Part shown: positions 34,912 to 44,615 of the stretch, piece after piece
Numbering within the stretch: position 1 is the stretch's first letter
How the letters are laid out: each line of letters begins with the position of its first letter
From: Thermoplasmata archaeon
Lineage (GTDB): Archaea; Thermoplasmatota; Thermoplasmata; Thermoplasmatales; Thermoplasmataceae
DNA length: 60,204 nt
NCBI GenBank assembly: GCA_021820405.1
Contig: JAKADQ010000003.1
Span: forward strand, 1-60,204
Reading direction: 5' to 3'
The notes under the pieces: generated by a model
What the model was told of the DNA's origin: nothing
Seen by the model: the letters and a program-made list of their open reading frames with translations, nothing else
Databases searched by the model: none
Made by a program: the position numbers and the translations under genes

Positions 34912-37614
34912 TTAGGATTTGTCCTTTGCATTATCTTTCAGGGCTGCTCTTGCGGCTGAAAGCCTTGCTATGGGGATTCTGAATGGGGACGCTGATACAT
35001 AATTAAGGCCAATTCTATGGCAGAACTCAACAGTCTCGGGATCTCCTCCCTGTTCGCCGCATATGCCTACCTCAAGTGATCTGTTTCCTCTTCTGCCCTT
35101 TTCTACGGCCATCTTCATTAGTTCACCGACACCATCGAAATCAACTGTCCTGAATGGATCGCCCGGAAGGATGCCCTCTTCGAGATACTTGGCCATAAAT
35201 TTGCCTTCTGCATCATCCCTGCTGTATCCAAAGGTCATCTGTGTGAGGTCGTTTGTACCAAAGGAAAAGAAGTCCGCATATTTTCCAATCTTATCTGCCG
35301 TTACGCATGCCCTGGGGATCTCTATCATTGTTCCGAACTTGTAGTCCACCTTTCTGTGCCCCATGGTGTTTATTGCCACCTTTTCGAGCCTTTCCCTGAG
35401 TATGGCCAGCTCTCTGTCAGTACCAACCAGAGGTATCATGATCTCCGGAAATATCTGCTTCTTTTCAGACATGACATTGAGTGATGCGCGAATGATTGCC
35501 TCCACCTGCATTTCATATATCTCCGGAAAAACAATGCCCAGCCTGCATCCTCTGAATCCCAACATAGGATTGAACTCTTCCAATGATTTTATGGTTTCAA
35601 GCATTTCTGTCTCACTTGAAATCTTCGATAAAATGTCGTCCATCTCCTTTGAATCAGAAATATTTCTAAGCCTCAACTTCATGGAGTGAATTGAATTCAT
35701 CACTTCCTCCTTGTCCGGAAGGAATTCATGTAGTGGTGGATCCAGCAGCCTTATTATAACCGGGAAACCTTCCATTGTCCTGAAGAATTCCGTAAAGTCA
35801 TGAATCTGCATCGGAAGCAACTTGCTGAGAAATAATTTTCTGTCTTCCAGCGTTTTGCTCATTATCATAGCCCTCATAATTCCAATTCTCTCACCCCCTA
35901 GGAACATTCTTTCGGTTCTTGCCAGGCCTATTCCTTCTGCCCCGTTCTTCCTTGCCATTATTGCCTCTTCGGGTGTATTCGCATTGGCTCTGACACCAAT
36001 TTTTCTAAAACTGTCAGCCCATGATAGGAGCTTATCAATATGGGTTCCGGACTGTGCCTCCTCCAGTTCTGTGGTTCCTAAAATGAATACGCCATCGGTA
36101 CCATCTACGGTAATTATATCCCCTTCACTAAGAATGGTTTCTCCAATGGTAAGTGACCTTTCCCTGACATTTACATTCATGGATTCAACACCAACAACTG
36201 CAGGCTTACCCATTGCCCTTGCTACAACGGCCGCATGGGATGTCATGCCACCCTTTTGGGTGAGGAACCCTTCCGATACAGACATGCCACGAACATCATC
36301 AGCAGTGGTTTCCGGCCTTACAAGAATGACCTTTTTCCTTTCCTTTGCCAATTCCACGGCCCGATCAGATGAAAAAACGATCGCACCGATTGCGGCTCCA
36401 GGGGATGCAGCCAAGCCCCGTCCCAGTATTTTTTCCCTTCCTGTTTTTTTCACTTGAGGATGGAAAAGTATATCGAGTGTGGATGGTGTTACACGCATTA
36501 TTGCCTCCTCTTTGGTTATCAAACCTTCCTCGGCCATCTCCACTGCTATCCTTACAGTCGCCTTCGCGCTCCTCTTCCCACTTCTAGTTTGGAGCATATA
36601 GAATTTGCCCTTTTCAATTGTAAACTCCATATCCTGCATATCTCTGTAATGCTTTTCCAGAATCTCTGCACTTTTGACAAATTCTCTGTATGCTTCGGGC
36701 AATATCTTTTCCATTTCTGAGATTTTTTTGGGCGTTCTGATGCCTGCCACAACGTCCTCCCCTTGTGCATTTTGAAGAAATTCACCGAATAGTACCCTTT
36801 CACCAGTATTTGGATCCCTGGTAAATGCAACTCCGGTGGCAGAATCCTCCCCCATATTTCCAAAAACCATAGATACAATGTTTACTGCTGTTCCAAGGGT
36901 ATCCGGAATCTGGTTTATCTCCCTGTAAACCTTTGCCCTTGGCGAGTTCCATGAATTAAAAACGGCTTCTATTGCAAGAGTTAACTGTTTTAATGGATCC
37001 TGTGGAAATTCCTTACCCTCTGACTTATACACCTGATCGAATTTCCTGTTTATCTCCTCCATCTCTGATTCATTCAGTTCTATATCCTCTTTCTTCCCGG
37101 TTCTTTCCTTAATACTTCTGATCTCCTCCTCAAACTTTTCATGTTCAATGTTCATTACCACAGTACCAAACATCTGTTTGAGCCTTCTGTATGAATCCAA
37201 TGCGAATCTCTTATTTTTCGATGAATTGATCAGCCCCTTTATTGTTGAATCATTCAAGCCGACATTCAATATTGTATCCATCATTCCGGGCATACTGATT
37301 GGAGCCCCCGATCTTACTGATACCAGGAGGGGATTCAAATCGCTCCCTAATTTCTTTCCGGTTTCCTCTTCCACTTTGGATAAAGATTTCATCACAGACT
37401 CCATCATCCCCTCTGGAAACTTCCCGGATTTCTGGTACAGGATGCATGCCTCAGTAGTTATGGTAAAGCCAGGTGGTACAGAAAGGCCTATTCTTCTCAT
37501 TTCTGCCAGGCCGGCACCCTTTCCCCCAAGGAGTCCCGCCATATCCTTATTTCCTTCTTCAAACATATATACAAGTTTTTTTGTTGCTGTCACATTTGAT
37601 TTATCAGGATGCAT
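34912..37614 (-). CDS. ppdK: Pyruvate phosphate dikinase
   Basis: Reversible conversion of pyruvate, ATP and Pi to PEP, AMP and PPi. 900 aa with all three domains: N-terminal ATP-grasp domain starting GGKGAGLAEMRRIGLSVPPGF, central swivelling domain with the phosphohistidine in GGMTSHAAVVARAMGKPAVVG, and the PEP-utilising barrel with NTPEEA, RTERMFL, FGTNDLTQMTFGYSRDD and the acid-base cysteine in GICGEQGGDP. Full length and intact. It is the likely gluconeogenic or glycolytic pyruvate/PEP step. Divergent from an alpha/beta hydrolase across 121 bp. Confidence 0.97.
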   Translation of the reverse strand: MHPDKSNVTATKKLVYMFEEGNKDMAGLLGGKGAGLAEMRRIGLSVPPGFTITTEACILYQKSGKFPEGMMESVMKSLSKVEEETGKKLGSDLNPLLVSVRSGAPISMPGMMDTILNVGLNDSTIKGLINSSKNKRFALDSYRRLKQMFGTVVMNIEHEKFEEEIRSIKERTGKKEDIELNESEMEEINRKFDQVYKSEGKEFPQDPLKQLTLAIEAVFNSWNSPRAKVYREINQIPDTLGTAVNIVSMVFGNMGEDSATGVAFTRDPNTGERVLFGEFLQNAQGEDVVAGIRTPKKISEMEKILPEAYREFVKSAEILEKHYRDMQDMEFTIEKGKFYMLQTRSGKRSAKATVRIAVEMAEEGLITKEEAIMRVTPSTLDILFHPQVKKTGREKILGRGLAASPGAAIGAIVFSSDRAVELAKERKKVILVRPETTADDVRGMSVSEGFLTQKGGMTSHAAVVARAMGKPAVVGVESMNVNVRERSLTIGETILSEGDIITVDGTDGVFILGTTELEEAQSGTHIDKLLSWADSFRKIGVRANANTPEEAIMARKNGAEGIGLARTERMFLGGERIGIMRAMIMSKTLEDRKLFLSKLLPMQIHDFTEFFRTMEGFPVIIRLLDPPLHEFLPDKEEVMNSIHSMKLRLRNISDSKEMDDILSKISSETEMLETIKSLEEFNPMLGFRGCRLGIVFPEIYEMQVEAIIRASLNVMSEKKQIFPEIMIPLVGTDRELAILRERLEKVAINTMGHRKVDYKFGTMIEIPRACVTADKIGKYADFFSFGTNDLTQMTFGYSRDDAEGKFMAKYLEEGILPGDPFRTVDFDGVGELMKMAVEKGRRGNRSLEVGICGEQGGDPETVEFCHRIGLNYVSASPFRIPIARLSAARAALKDNAKDKS

Positions 37615-37735
37615 ATAAAAAGATTATTCATAGACAATATAGACCACGACGAAATTCGGCATGAATTTTGATTTACCCTGTATGGATTAAAAATAAATGT
37701 GAATATTTTATCTGATGGCGCAATAAGGTTTTTAT

Positions 37736-38443
37736 ATGAATAGGTTCTTTGTTGAGACAAGTAAAGGAAGAATTTCATATTTAAAAAAAGATGGAAAACC
37801 CGCAATTATACTGCTTCATGGTATGGGTGGCATGGGAAACAACTTCTTGAAGATCGCTCCATGTGTGGACAAGAATTACGGTTTAATATTTCCAGATCTT
37901 CTTGGCCACGGAAAATCTTACATTCCGCCAGATATCTCTGTGGAGATACAGGCGGATGCATTACAAGAATTTATTGAGAAGACAGGAATTGAAGAATATT
38001 ATATCGGTGGAAATTCCTATGGCGGATGGGTCAGCCTTTATCATGAATATAAATATGGTGGGAGCCTTGGATTAATTCTCATAAGCAGTGCCGGAACAAA
38101 TCCAACTGTAAGTGAATATGGGGGAGAGAATGAGGATCAATTTATTGAAAGAATTATGAGGATGAACCCGAACAACAATGAAGATGCAATCAGAAACATG
38201 TTGAGAAACAATGCTAACGGAAACTTCAAAATAACACAAGGCATCATGGAAAAGTTGCATAAAAGAACGCTGATAATATGGGGTGAAAGAGACAGGATGA
38301 TACCAATCTCATATGGAAATATTTTACATGAGGGGATAAAAAACTCAGAAATGCATATAATAAAGGATGGAGGTCACACTACTCAGGTTTCCCATCCGGA
38401 AGAAGTGTGTTTACTCATAAATGATTTCCTTAGAAGGAAATGA
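37736..38443 (+). CDS. Alpha/beta hydrolase
   Basis: 235 aa serine hydrolase of the alpha/beta fold. LLHGMGGMG gives the oxyanion-hole HG motif, GNSYGG is the nucleophile elbow (Ser), GERDRMIP supplies the Asp and DGGHTTQVSHPEEV the His of the triad. No lid domain or signal peptide of note. Substrate unknown; esterase or C-C hydrolase (MhpC-like) are possible. Its stop region overlaps the convergent nitrilase gene by 33 bp. Confidence 0.9.
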   Translation: MNRFFVETSKGRISYLKKDGKPAIILLHGMGGMGNNFLKIAPCVDKNYGLIFPDLLGHGKSYIPPDISVEIQADALQEFIEKTGIEEYYIGGNSYGGWVSLYHEYKYGGSLGLILISSAGTNPTVSEYGGENEDQFIERIMRMNPNNNEDAIRNMLRNNANGNFKITQGIMEKLHKRTLIIWGERDRMIPISYGNILHEGIKNSEMHIIKDGGHTTQVSHPEEVCLLINDFLRRK

Positions 38444-39169
38444 GTAATAACCAGGATCTTCGATTTTTCTCTGCTCTCTCTTCTTATCCACGTTTCCATC
38501 GGAATATTCACAGGTGAATTTGTCCATGTTCAATGCTTCTAATTTTAATACACGAACTCCATTATTTTCCTCATACGTGTCAACAAATATTGAATCACCT
38601 TCAAAATTTGCATTATTGGAATTAACTGATATAACACTGATCCTGTTTTCCAGAGCTCTGGACTGAATATAAAGGTGCCATTCCTGATGAAAGTCCTTCC
38701 TTATTAAGGATGGATTTATCAACAGGGTTGCGCCCTTCAATGCACTTATTTTTGCGTAGAATGGGAAATCTATATCATAGCATATTGGAACTGAAAATGT
38801 TATCACAGGCGTTCGGAATATGTTAATAATCCTGCCTTTTTCAACCCAGCCTCTCTCCCTATCGAATGGAACGATTTTATCCTGGAACCCAATGATCTTC
38901 CCATTCATAAATACGTAAGATCTGTTAAAAATGCCCTTATCGGTCTTCTCAAGGACAGATCCAGCAACTAAAATTCTGCCCTTTGAAATGCCACTCAACA
39001 TTTTTGAGGCTCTCGATTGGGGAAATTCGTGAAACGTATCCACAATAAACCTTTCGGGAAACACCACTATATCGAGATCATCATAGTTTTGCTCTCCCAG
39101 CTTTTCAAGCATTTCTTCCTCTTCCAGAGGGCCTATCTGGAACCCTCCTATTCTGATTCTGGTACTCAT
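38411..39169 (-). CDS. Carbon-nitrogen hydrolase (nitrilase superfamily)
   Basis: 252 aa with the Glu-Lys-Cys triad: E in VVFPERF, K in FQDKIVPFDRERG and C in VPICYDIDFP. The family hydrolyses amides, nitriles or ureido compounds. It is the last gene of a tight minus-strand unit: its ATG shares one base with the stop of coaBC, and coaBC overlaps the thioesterase gene. The context suggests but does not prove a link to CoA or pantetheine metabolism, as pantetheine-type amides are nitrilase substrates in other organisms. Confidence 0.9.
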   Translation of the reverse strand: MSTRIRIGGFQIGPLEEEEMLEKLGEQNYDDLDIVVFPERFIVDTFHEFPQSRASKMLSGISKGRILVAGSVLEKTDKGIFNRSYVFMNGKIIGFQDKIVPFDRERGWVEKGRIINIFRTPVITFSVPICYDIDFPFYAKISALKGATLLINPSLIRKDFHQEWHLYIQSRALENRISVISVNSNNANFEGDSIFVDTYEENNGVRVLKLEALNMDKFTCEYSDGNVDKKREQRKIEDPGYYSFPSKEIIYE

Positions 39170-40341
39170 TAAGTTTGCATCTCCCTTATTATAAAATCTG
39201 CCAGTTCTATCTTATTCATTATCTTGTTCATAATTCTTTCCCTTCCCTTGAAGATAGAATATCTGTTTGTCGATTCCCGGAATGGATCATCCGATACAAG
39301 ATTCAGTATTGTAATATAGTCTATGTCAGAATCTGGGGTGAAATCCTCATCTCCAAGCTTAAATCGAATTATTCTAGGTTTCTTTTTCCATGATCTGGTT
39401 TTTTCCAGAATAGCATTAACAAGTTTTTCTCTTGGCTCAAGATTTATTGTTAATTCAGAAGTGCTCTGGATCTTTTTCTTATAAGCTTCAAATTTGAAAT
39501 CAGAAAGTGCCGCTGGGATAATAATGTAATCGAATTGCTCTTTTTCAAGAATTCCAACTGTTTTTGAATAAAAATCTTCAACATCACATGCCTTGATCCA
39601 CTCACAATACAGAGGTATCCTGTAAATGGAATTTCCAAGATATACAATTCTATGAAAACCGCTTCTCTTTGCAGCCCTCGCGAGAGAAATGCCGGTAAAG
39701 CCTGAACTTCGATTTGATAGGCTCCTAACAGGATCGATTTTCACTTCACTCATTCCGGAAATTATGAGAACCGACTTTTGATTCTCTTCCTTCTGAAGAA
39801 TCGTGTCAATAATCTCTTCTGACCACATTATCTTGGCCTTCCCATCTTCTATCCTTGGCTCCACAACACTGACACCGACCTCTTTCAGAATTTTCAAATT
39901 TCTTGTAATAATGGGATTTCTGTACATTTCAAGATGCATCGCCGGGACAATTACAATGGGAATCTTCATCCCAAGTGCATTGGAGAAGAAAGTTTCAGAA
40001 ACACCGTCTGCTATTCCGTTTGCTATCTTTCCAATCTGGTTATATGTTGCTGGGCACATCAAGAGAACGTTTCTTTTATCCCTATTTTCAAGAAGCGTTA
40101 TATGTTCCATCTTCCCGGTGAGTTCTCTTATGACGGGATTGCCCGATGCCCATTCCAATGCCTGCTCGCCTATCATCTTTTCCGCTGATTGAGAAAGTAT
40201 ACAATGGACTTCAGCGCCCTCCCTCCTGAGATCACGAACAATATCCGGAGTTCTATAGGATGATATGCTACCGCCTATAGAAATAAAAATTCTGTATCCG
40301 TCCAATAAATTATAGGAATTATTTATCTGTATATGCCCCAC
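39169..40341 (-). CDS. coaBC: Phosphopantothenate-cysteine ligase / phosphopantothenoylcysteine decarboxylase
   Basis: Bifunctional CoA biosynthetic enzyme of 390 aa. The N-terminal flavin domain has ISIGGSISSYR and the catalytic-loop region MCPATYNQIGKIANGIAD and VIVPAMHLEMY; the ligase half has VLIISGMSEVKIDPVRSLSNRSSG (nucleotide-binding) and PAALSDFKFE. The start is GTG 40341 inside the upstream thioesterase gene; no in-frame ATG lies nearby. Together with the adenylyltransferase at 18.96 kb it covers two of the CoA steps after phosphopantothenate. Confidence 0.93.
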   Translation of the reverse strand: MGHIQINNSYNLLDGYRIFISIGGSISSYRTPDIVRDLRREGAEVHCILSQSAEKMIGEQALEWASGNPVIRELTGKMEHITLLENRDKRNVLLMCPATYNQIGKIANGIADGVSETFFSNALGMKIPIVIVPAMHLEMYRNPIITRNLKILKEVGVSVVEPRIEDGKAKIMWSEEIIDTILQKEENQKSVLIISGMSEVKIDPVRSLSNRSSGFTGISLARAAKRSGFHRIVYLGNSIYRIPLYCEWIKACDVEDFYSKTVGILEKEQFDYIIIPAALSDFKFEAYKKKIQSTSELTINLEPREKLVNAILEKTRSWKKKPRIIRFKLGDEDFTPDSDIDYITILNLVSDDPFRESTNRYSIFKGRERIMNKIMNKIELADFIIREMQT

Positions 40342-40721
40342 ACCCCATTTGCCACAGCTGTATTTTCACCCTCATCATTGTACATATTCAAGTGAATAAA
40401 TGCATGAGTTTTGCCGTGGGATTTTGATTCTGAAATGATCCTGGCATAATTTCCTGAAAGAGATCGCATAAAATTTGTATTCAATGAAATTGTAAAACCA
40501 TTAATCACACCATCTATAGTAAATATGGTGAGGGCACCCGCTATATCAAATAGTCCAAGAATCACACCACCATTTACAATTTCCCCCATTCTTAGCATAT
40601 CCTCCTTGATGGCAACCCTTAGATCAATATATCCCTCCTTTACTTGGTTTAACTCCATTTTAAATCGCTTCATGAAATTATCCGTATTCATCAATGCCTG
40701 AAGTCGTTGTTCTCTCTCCAT
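40323..40721 (-). CDS. PaaI/hotdog-fold thioesterase
   Basis: 132 aa hotdog-fold protein that probably hydrolyses acyl-CoA thioesters. The signature NGGVILGLFDIAGALTIFT (about 51-69) with the nucleophilic Asp is the PaaI/DUF4442-type active-site helix; SLNTNFMRSLSG is the second strand region. It is first in the operon with coaBC (19 bp overlap) and the nitrilase, consistent with a theme of CoA and thioester metabolism. ATG at 40721. Confidence 0.88.
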   Translation of the reverse strand: MEREQRLQALMNTDNFMKRFKMELNQVKEGYIDLRVAIKEDMLRMGEIVNGGVILGLFDIAGALTIFTIDGVINGFTISLNTNFMRSLSGNYARIISESKSHGKTHAFIHLNMYNDEGENTAVANGVWGIYR

Positions 40722-40884
40722 AGCATGACAATTTTCCTCTTTATATAATATCTTTTAATGCGTAACCCATAAAATTAAATTTGTGAGGAAAATTAGTTTT
40801 GAAATATAATAAAATGCTAATTATATGTGTAAAATAACTGCTAAAAAGAGGAAAACAATATTAATAATTGTGATATATTTAGCT

Positions 40885-41616
40885 ATGGAAACTACAACAT
40901 CCAGACTTGAGAAAGTCGCCGAGATGTTGAAACTGTTCGGGCTTTCTGCATATGAGGCCCAGGGTTTCTCAGCCCTCGTGTATCATGGTGTTGCCAATGC
41001 AGACGAAATAGCTGATACCGCAAAAATTCCAAGAACTTCGGCGTACAAGGTAATGGAATCCCTTGTGGAAAAAGGCTACGCAAAGGAAACTGAAGGGAGG
41101 CCAAAAATGTTTAAGCCTGAAGATCTTGAAACTCTCAGAAAAAGGATCGATATGAGGGTTCAGGAGCTGTTCTCTGAGATGAGAATGATGCAGGAAGAGT
41201 TGCCTTCAAAGGGAGATCCTCAGCTTGTATACACCATATATGGAAGAACAAGGGTAATGAATAAAATATCTGAGATGATAAATCTCGCTGAAAGCGAACT
41301 CTACATCTGCACACCTATGGTAAAGGAGATGAGACTTGAAATGAAAAAGAATATAGAAAATGCCTTGAGAAGAGGAGTGAAGGTTATATTTGTAACCCCA
41401 CCAAATAAGAGAGTACCACCAAACGTCCAGACATTCAGAAAGGATGGATTAATTGCCACAGATATAGTTTCAGACAGGACAAGGGCCCTATTAGCAGGTC
41501 CCGATCTCAACGCATGCGGTTATACCGACAACCCGGCCCTTGCAATGCATGTGTATCAGTTTGTTCAGATGATCATTGATAGCAGTGATTTCCATATCTC
41601 CGGTGGTATAGAATGA
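40885..41616 (+). CDS. TrmB-family transcription regulator
   Basis: About 243 aa. An N-terminal winged helix of TrmB type (LKLFGLSAYEAQGFSALVYHGVANADEIADTAKIP, split here by its turn) is followed by a coiled linker (residues about 80-110) and a phospholipase D-like effector domain (LAESELYICTPMVKE, RGVKVIFVTPP), the common form without the sugar-binding domain. The open frame reaches 40825, but ATG 40885 is preceded at -25 by AATATTAA, which favours a leaderless start there. It overlaps nfo by four bases (ATGA). Confidence 0.88.
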   Translation: METTTSRLEKVAEMLKLFGLSAYEAQGFSALVYHGVANADEIADTAKIPRTSAYKVMESLVEKGYAKETEGRPKMFKPEDLETLRKRIDMRVQELFSEMRMMQEELPSKGDPQLVYTIYGRTRVMNKISEMINLAESELYICTPMVKEMRLEMKKNIENALRRGVKVIFVTPPNKRVPPNVQTFRKDGLIATDIVSDRTRALLAGPDLNACGYTDNPALAMHVYQFVQMIIDSSDFHISGGIE

Positions 41617-42461
41617 AGGTTATAGAAGAGCGCCTGGTGGGTGGGCATCTTTCAACATCGGTTGGGATCGAGAATACTCCAATAAGTGCCTCGAAGTTTG
41701 GATTCAGGACATATCAGATATTTTCAAAGAACCAGATGCAATGGAAGGCAAAGCCAATTCCCCCTGAAACCCCAGACAAGTTTAAGAAGAACAGAGAAGC
41801 AAATAGAATACAGAGTGTGATGGTTCACGCTTCATATCTCCTGAACACAGCATCCAGTGATGATGAGTTAAGGGAGAAGGTAAGGGAAGCTTTCAGGACT
41901 GAAATAGAAAGATGTGATGCAATTGGAGCGGAACTGCTTACATTCCATCCAGGTTCATTCAAGGATGCAACTCTGAAAATAGGAATTGAAAATGTTGCAT
42001 CTCTACTAAATGATGTTATCAGCAAGAATCAGAGTGTAACTGTATTGATCGAAAATTCTGCAGGGCAGGGGAATAGTGTGGGAAAAACTTTTCATGACAT
42101 TGCAGAGATAATTGACAAAATTGAATACAAGGACAAGGTTGGCATTTGCCTTGATACGTGCCATGCGTGGGCTTCCGGTTACGATTTTACCAATGAACAG
42201 GGATACCAAAACATGATTGACGAAATTAAAAATACTGTCGGAATCGAGAAAATAATGGGATTTCACCTTAACGACAGCAAGAAAGGACTTGGGGAACACG
42301 TCGACAGGCATGAACAGATCGGTCTTGGGAAGATAGGAGTAAAAGGGTTTTCGCTTTTACTAAATGATAAAATATTCTTCAATGTTCCAATGATAATGGA
42401 AACACCAAAGGGTGAGGCAGGATATATGGACGACCTATCTGTTCTGGAGACTATTGTTTAA
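41613..42461 (+). CDS. nfo: Endonuclease IV (AP endonuclease)
   Basis: Incises DNA 5' to abasic sites in base-excision repair. 282 aa TIM barrel with the three-zinc ligands in recognisable blocks: GGHLSTSVG, VHASYLLNTAS, FHPGS, IENSAGQGNSVG, GICLDTCHAWASGYD, FHLNDSKK..GEHVDRHEQIGLGKIG and METPKGE. Intact and of normal length. Translationally coupled to the TrmB-type regulator upstream; a DUF1015 gene follows after 13 bp. Confidence 0.96.
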   Translation: MKVIEERLVGGHLSTSVGIENTPISASKFGFRTYQIFSKNQMQWKAKPIPPETPDKFKKNREANRIQSVMVHASYLLNTASSDDELREKVREAFRTEIERCDAIGAELLTFHPGSFKDATLKIGIENVASLLNDVISKNQSVTVLIENSAGQGNSVGKTFHDIAEIIDKIEYKDKVGICLDTCHAWASGYDFTNEQGYQNMIDEIKNTVGIEKIMGFHLNDSKKGLGEHVDRHEQIGLGKIGVKGFSLLLNDKIFFNVPMIMETPKGEAGYMDDLSVLETIV

Positions 42462-42474
42462 TTGGTGAAAAGAT

Positions 42475-43632
42475 TTGATATTGGACACATTTAAACCAGT
42501 GATATACGAGACAGTATATGGCGATGTGATTTCTCCACCCTATGACACACTTACAGAGAAGGATATAGAAGAACTCAAAGATAACCCCTACAATATTTTG
42601 AATCTATCGGGTCACAGTGAGGAGGAGAGCAGAAAAAAAATGCAGGGATGGATTGACAGTGGCATTCTCAAAAATTTTGAAAAGAAATCACTTGTAATAC
42701 TCAGGCAGAGGTATTCTGAAAACGGTTCCTTTTTTGAAAGGCTCGGAGTGATAGGTGTTATTGACATCTCTTTGGAGGAGAATAAACTCCTTGAACATGA
42801 GAATGTGATTCCTGATTATGTGAAGCAACGAAAAGAGCACATAATGAAACTCGGGGCGCAGACTGAGCCTGTGTTCACAATTGTTGATTCGATAAAACTC
42901 CATTCCATATTGTGGGAAATAATGGAAAAGAAAGGATGCGCCAAATCATACGAGGAACCAAAAGGGACATGGAATGACATATGTATCGTTCACGAGCAGG
43001 AATATATAGATAAAATTGCGGCCGATCTTCGAGATCAAACTGGGATAATCGCAGATGGGCATCACAGATATAAGGCAATGAATGAAATCCTAAGGGAAAC
43101 CTCAGGTTTATGGAAAAACATGCTTGTATATGTGACTTCAATAAAATCAGACGCAACAAGAATTGGTGAGGTTCACAGAATTTTTGAACCATGGGATGGG
43201 ATTTATGATGACCTTTCAAAATTTTACGATTTCCAACGGTTCAATGAGGATGGAAAAATCCCTGCACCGGCCTTTATAAGTAAGGAGAATGCACTGATTT
43301 TGCAAAAGAAGGAATCAAGAAATGATTACGAAGATGTATACCTCATTGATGATTTCCTAAGGATTGGAAGAGCAAAGAATGAAGATTTCAAGTTGGAATA
43401 TACTTCAAGCCTGGACAAACTGAATGAGGAGATTGAAAATAACGGAAAAAAGGCGGCCATTATAATGCCAGTATGGGATAAGGATAAATTTTACGAGATA
43501 GTTCGCGGTGGAAAACTCCTACCAGCCAAATCCACATATTTTTATCCCAAAATTCCATCAGGCATTGCGTTTTACATAATGGATAAAATTGAATGCCACT
43601 GTAGCTCAGGAGGTAGAGCAGCTGATTCGTAA
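42475..43632 (+). CDS. DUF1015-family protein running into a tRNA gene
   Basis: 385 aa conserved protein of unknown biochemical role (DUF1015, often near amino-acid or cofactor genes). Typical segments are VISPPYDTL near the N-terminus, IADGHHRYKAM in the centre (about 192-202) and LLPAKSTYFYPKIPSG close to the end. The conserved part stops at about residue 372. The last 13 codons are encoded inside the tRNA-Thr gene, the stop being the TAA of its anticodon loop region. The start is TTG 42475; no earlier ATG is in frame. Confidence 0.88.
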   Translation: MILDTFKPVIYETVYGDVISPPYDTLTEKDIEELKDNPYNILNLSGHSEEESRKKMQGWIDSGILKNFEKKSLVILRQRYSENGSFFERLGVIGVIDISLEENKLLEHENVIPDYVKQRKEHIMKLGAQTEPVFTIVDSIKLHSILWEIMEKKGCAKSYEEPKGTWNDICIVHEQEYIDKIAADLRDQTGIIADGHHRYKAMNEILRETSGLWKNMLVYVTSIKSDATRIGEVHRIFEPWDGIYDDLSKFYDFQRFNEDGKIPAPAFISKENALILQKKESRNDYEDVYLIDDFLRIGRAKNEDFKLEYTSSLDKLNEEIENNGKKAAIIMPVWDKDKFYEIVRGGKLLPAKSTYFYPKIPSGIAFYIMDKIECHCSSGGRAADS

Positions 43633-43667
43633 TCAGCAGGTCGGGGGTTCAAATCCCTCCAGTGGCT
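43595..43667 (+). tRNA. tRNA-Thr (anticodon CGT)
   Basis: 73-base cloverleaf without intron. Acceptor GCCACTG pairs with CAGTGGC; D-stem GCTC/GAGC with AGGAGGTA loop; anticodon stem GCTGA/TCAGC with loop TTCGTAA, anticodon CGT; five-base variable loop AGGTC; T-arm GGGGG-TTCAAAT-CCCTC with one G-T pair. The discriminator is T, as in archaeal tRNA-Thr. CCA is not encoded. A T6 run at 43684-43689 may end transcription. The first 38 bases overlap the 3' end of the DUF1015 frame on the same strand. Confidence 0.97.
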
Positions 43668-44222
43668 TATATAGGAAATAGTGGTTTTTTAGAATATTAC
43701 AGTGCGTTTATTTTCATGAACAACTAATTTTCGTTTCCCTGTAAGTCCATAGAGATTCTATACTGATTTTTTCTTTATTTTCAAAGCTTTTTCAATATTC
43801 ATTTACTGATTTTTTGGTATACTTAATTCTACATAATCTTCAGTATAAAAAATTCATAATTTTTCATTAAAGGTCTTTTCTTTTCGGAGCTATGAAAATT
43901 GCATAAATCTAAATCATGATAAGAGGAATTTATATCACGTAATAAACCCATTAAATTCGGCGTTTAACAGGGTTGTAATGTTTATCTGTATAAAATATGT
44001 CGGGATAATGTTTTAACGTGAAATTTTTACATATTTCCTTAAGATTTAATTACAATATATTATTGCAACCATCCACCATATACTACCTATTTAAAAGTTA
44101 TGACATTGTAAGGTATACATTGGCAATCATTATTATTAAATACCTAATGAAATTATTGGACTATACTGTTTGGGTGTTATTGTCAGGAAATACCGTTATA
44201 TCCATTCTGACGCAGTAAGGAC
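43668..44222. other. AT-rich stretch without supported gene
   Basis: About 550 bases of very AT-rich DNA behind the tRNA. A 66-codon frame (44018-44218) exists but has no ribosome-binding site and its hydrophobic content follows from composition. No second copy of the tRNA 3' end was found, and no RNA gene or repeat array is visible. Confidence 0.4.
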
Positions 44223-44462
44223 GTGAAAAAAGTGAAAACACAATTGCAAGCATGGATAGATACGGATGTAAACGTAAGGCAAGTAATAGATGAGCATATA
44301 GCAGTGAGCGAATACACAGTTTTATGCCAATGTGGTGGACATTACAAAGTAAGCGGAAAAAAGCAACATGAACTCGCAGGCATAGACAGGAAATGGCAGC
44401 TAACTGCTAACGCATACACTCAATTGCCAAATCGTAAACAAACACCTTCTACGCTAATATAA
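44223..44462 (+). CDS. Hypothetical small protein
   Basis: 79 aa, start GTG 44223. The sequence has a single CQCGGH motif in the middle (VLCQCGGHYKVSGKKQHELAG), which could be half of a metal site, with a basic C-terminal part. I do not recognise a family. It is followed nine bases later by another short open frame. The region's composition and lack of homologous landmarks suggest accessory, possibly plasmid or virus derived, DNA. Confidence 0.4.
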   Translation: MKKVKTQLQAWIDTDVNVRQVIDEHIAVSEYTVLCQCGGHYKVSGKKQHELAGIDRKWQLTANAYTQLPNRKQTPSTLI

Positions 44463-44471
44463 TTTAATTAT

Positions 44472-44615
44472 ATGGAACTACAAACACTGATAGGGAGATG
44501 TCCAGAAGGGCAAGAATTTGTAAGAGGGTATCGGAAAATAAGTGGCGAGTACGTAAGGAATTTTGTCGCAAGAGACATGAGCATATCACACTACATGATA
44601 GAGAAGTTGACCTAA
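44472..44615 (+). CDS. Hypothetical 47-residue protein, perhaps first half of a frameshifted gene
   Basis: Short frame MELQTLIGRCPEGQEF... ending ...HYMIEKLT. It begins with ATG right after an AT-rich TTTAATTAT promoter-like stretch and reads as ordinary protein. An overlapping frame (44498-44704) encodes a very basic beginning but a convincing end, VDLRNIRKVKQFRE...EEHNDRIFL. A single shift near 44605 would join the good first half to the good second half into a protein of about 75 aa, so this may be one broken gene. Confidence 0.35.
   Translation: MELQTLIGRCPEGQEFVRGYRKISGEYVRNFVARDMSISHYMIEKLT

Noticed and set aside
44018-44218. 66-codon frame in the AT-rich gap
   Set aside because: No ribosome site and its residues merely reflect A+T richness.
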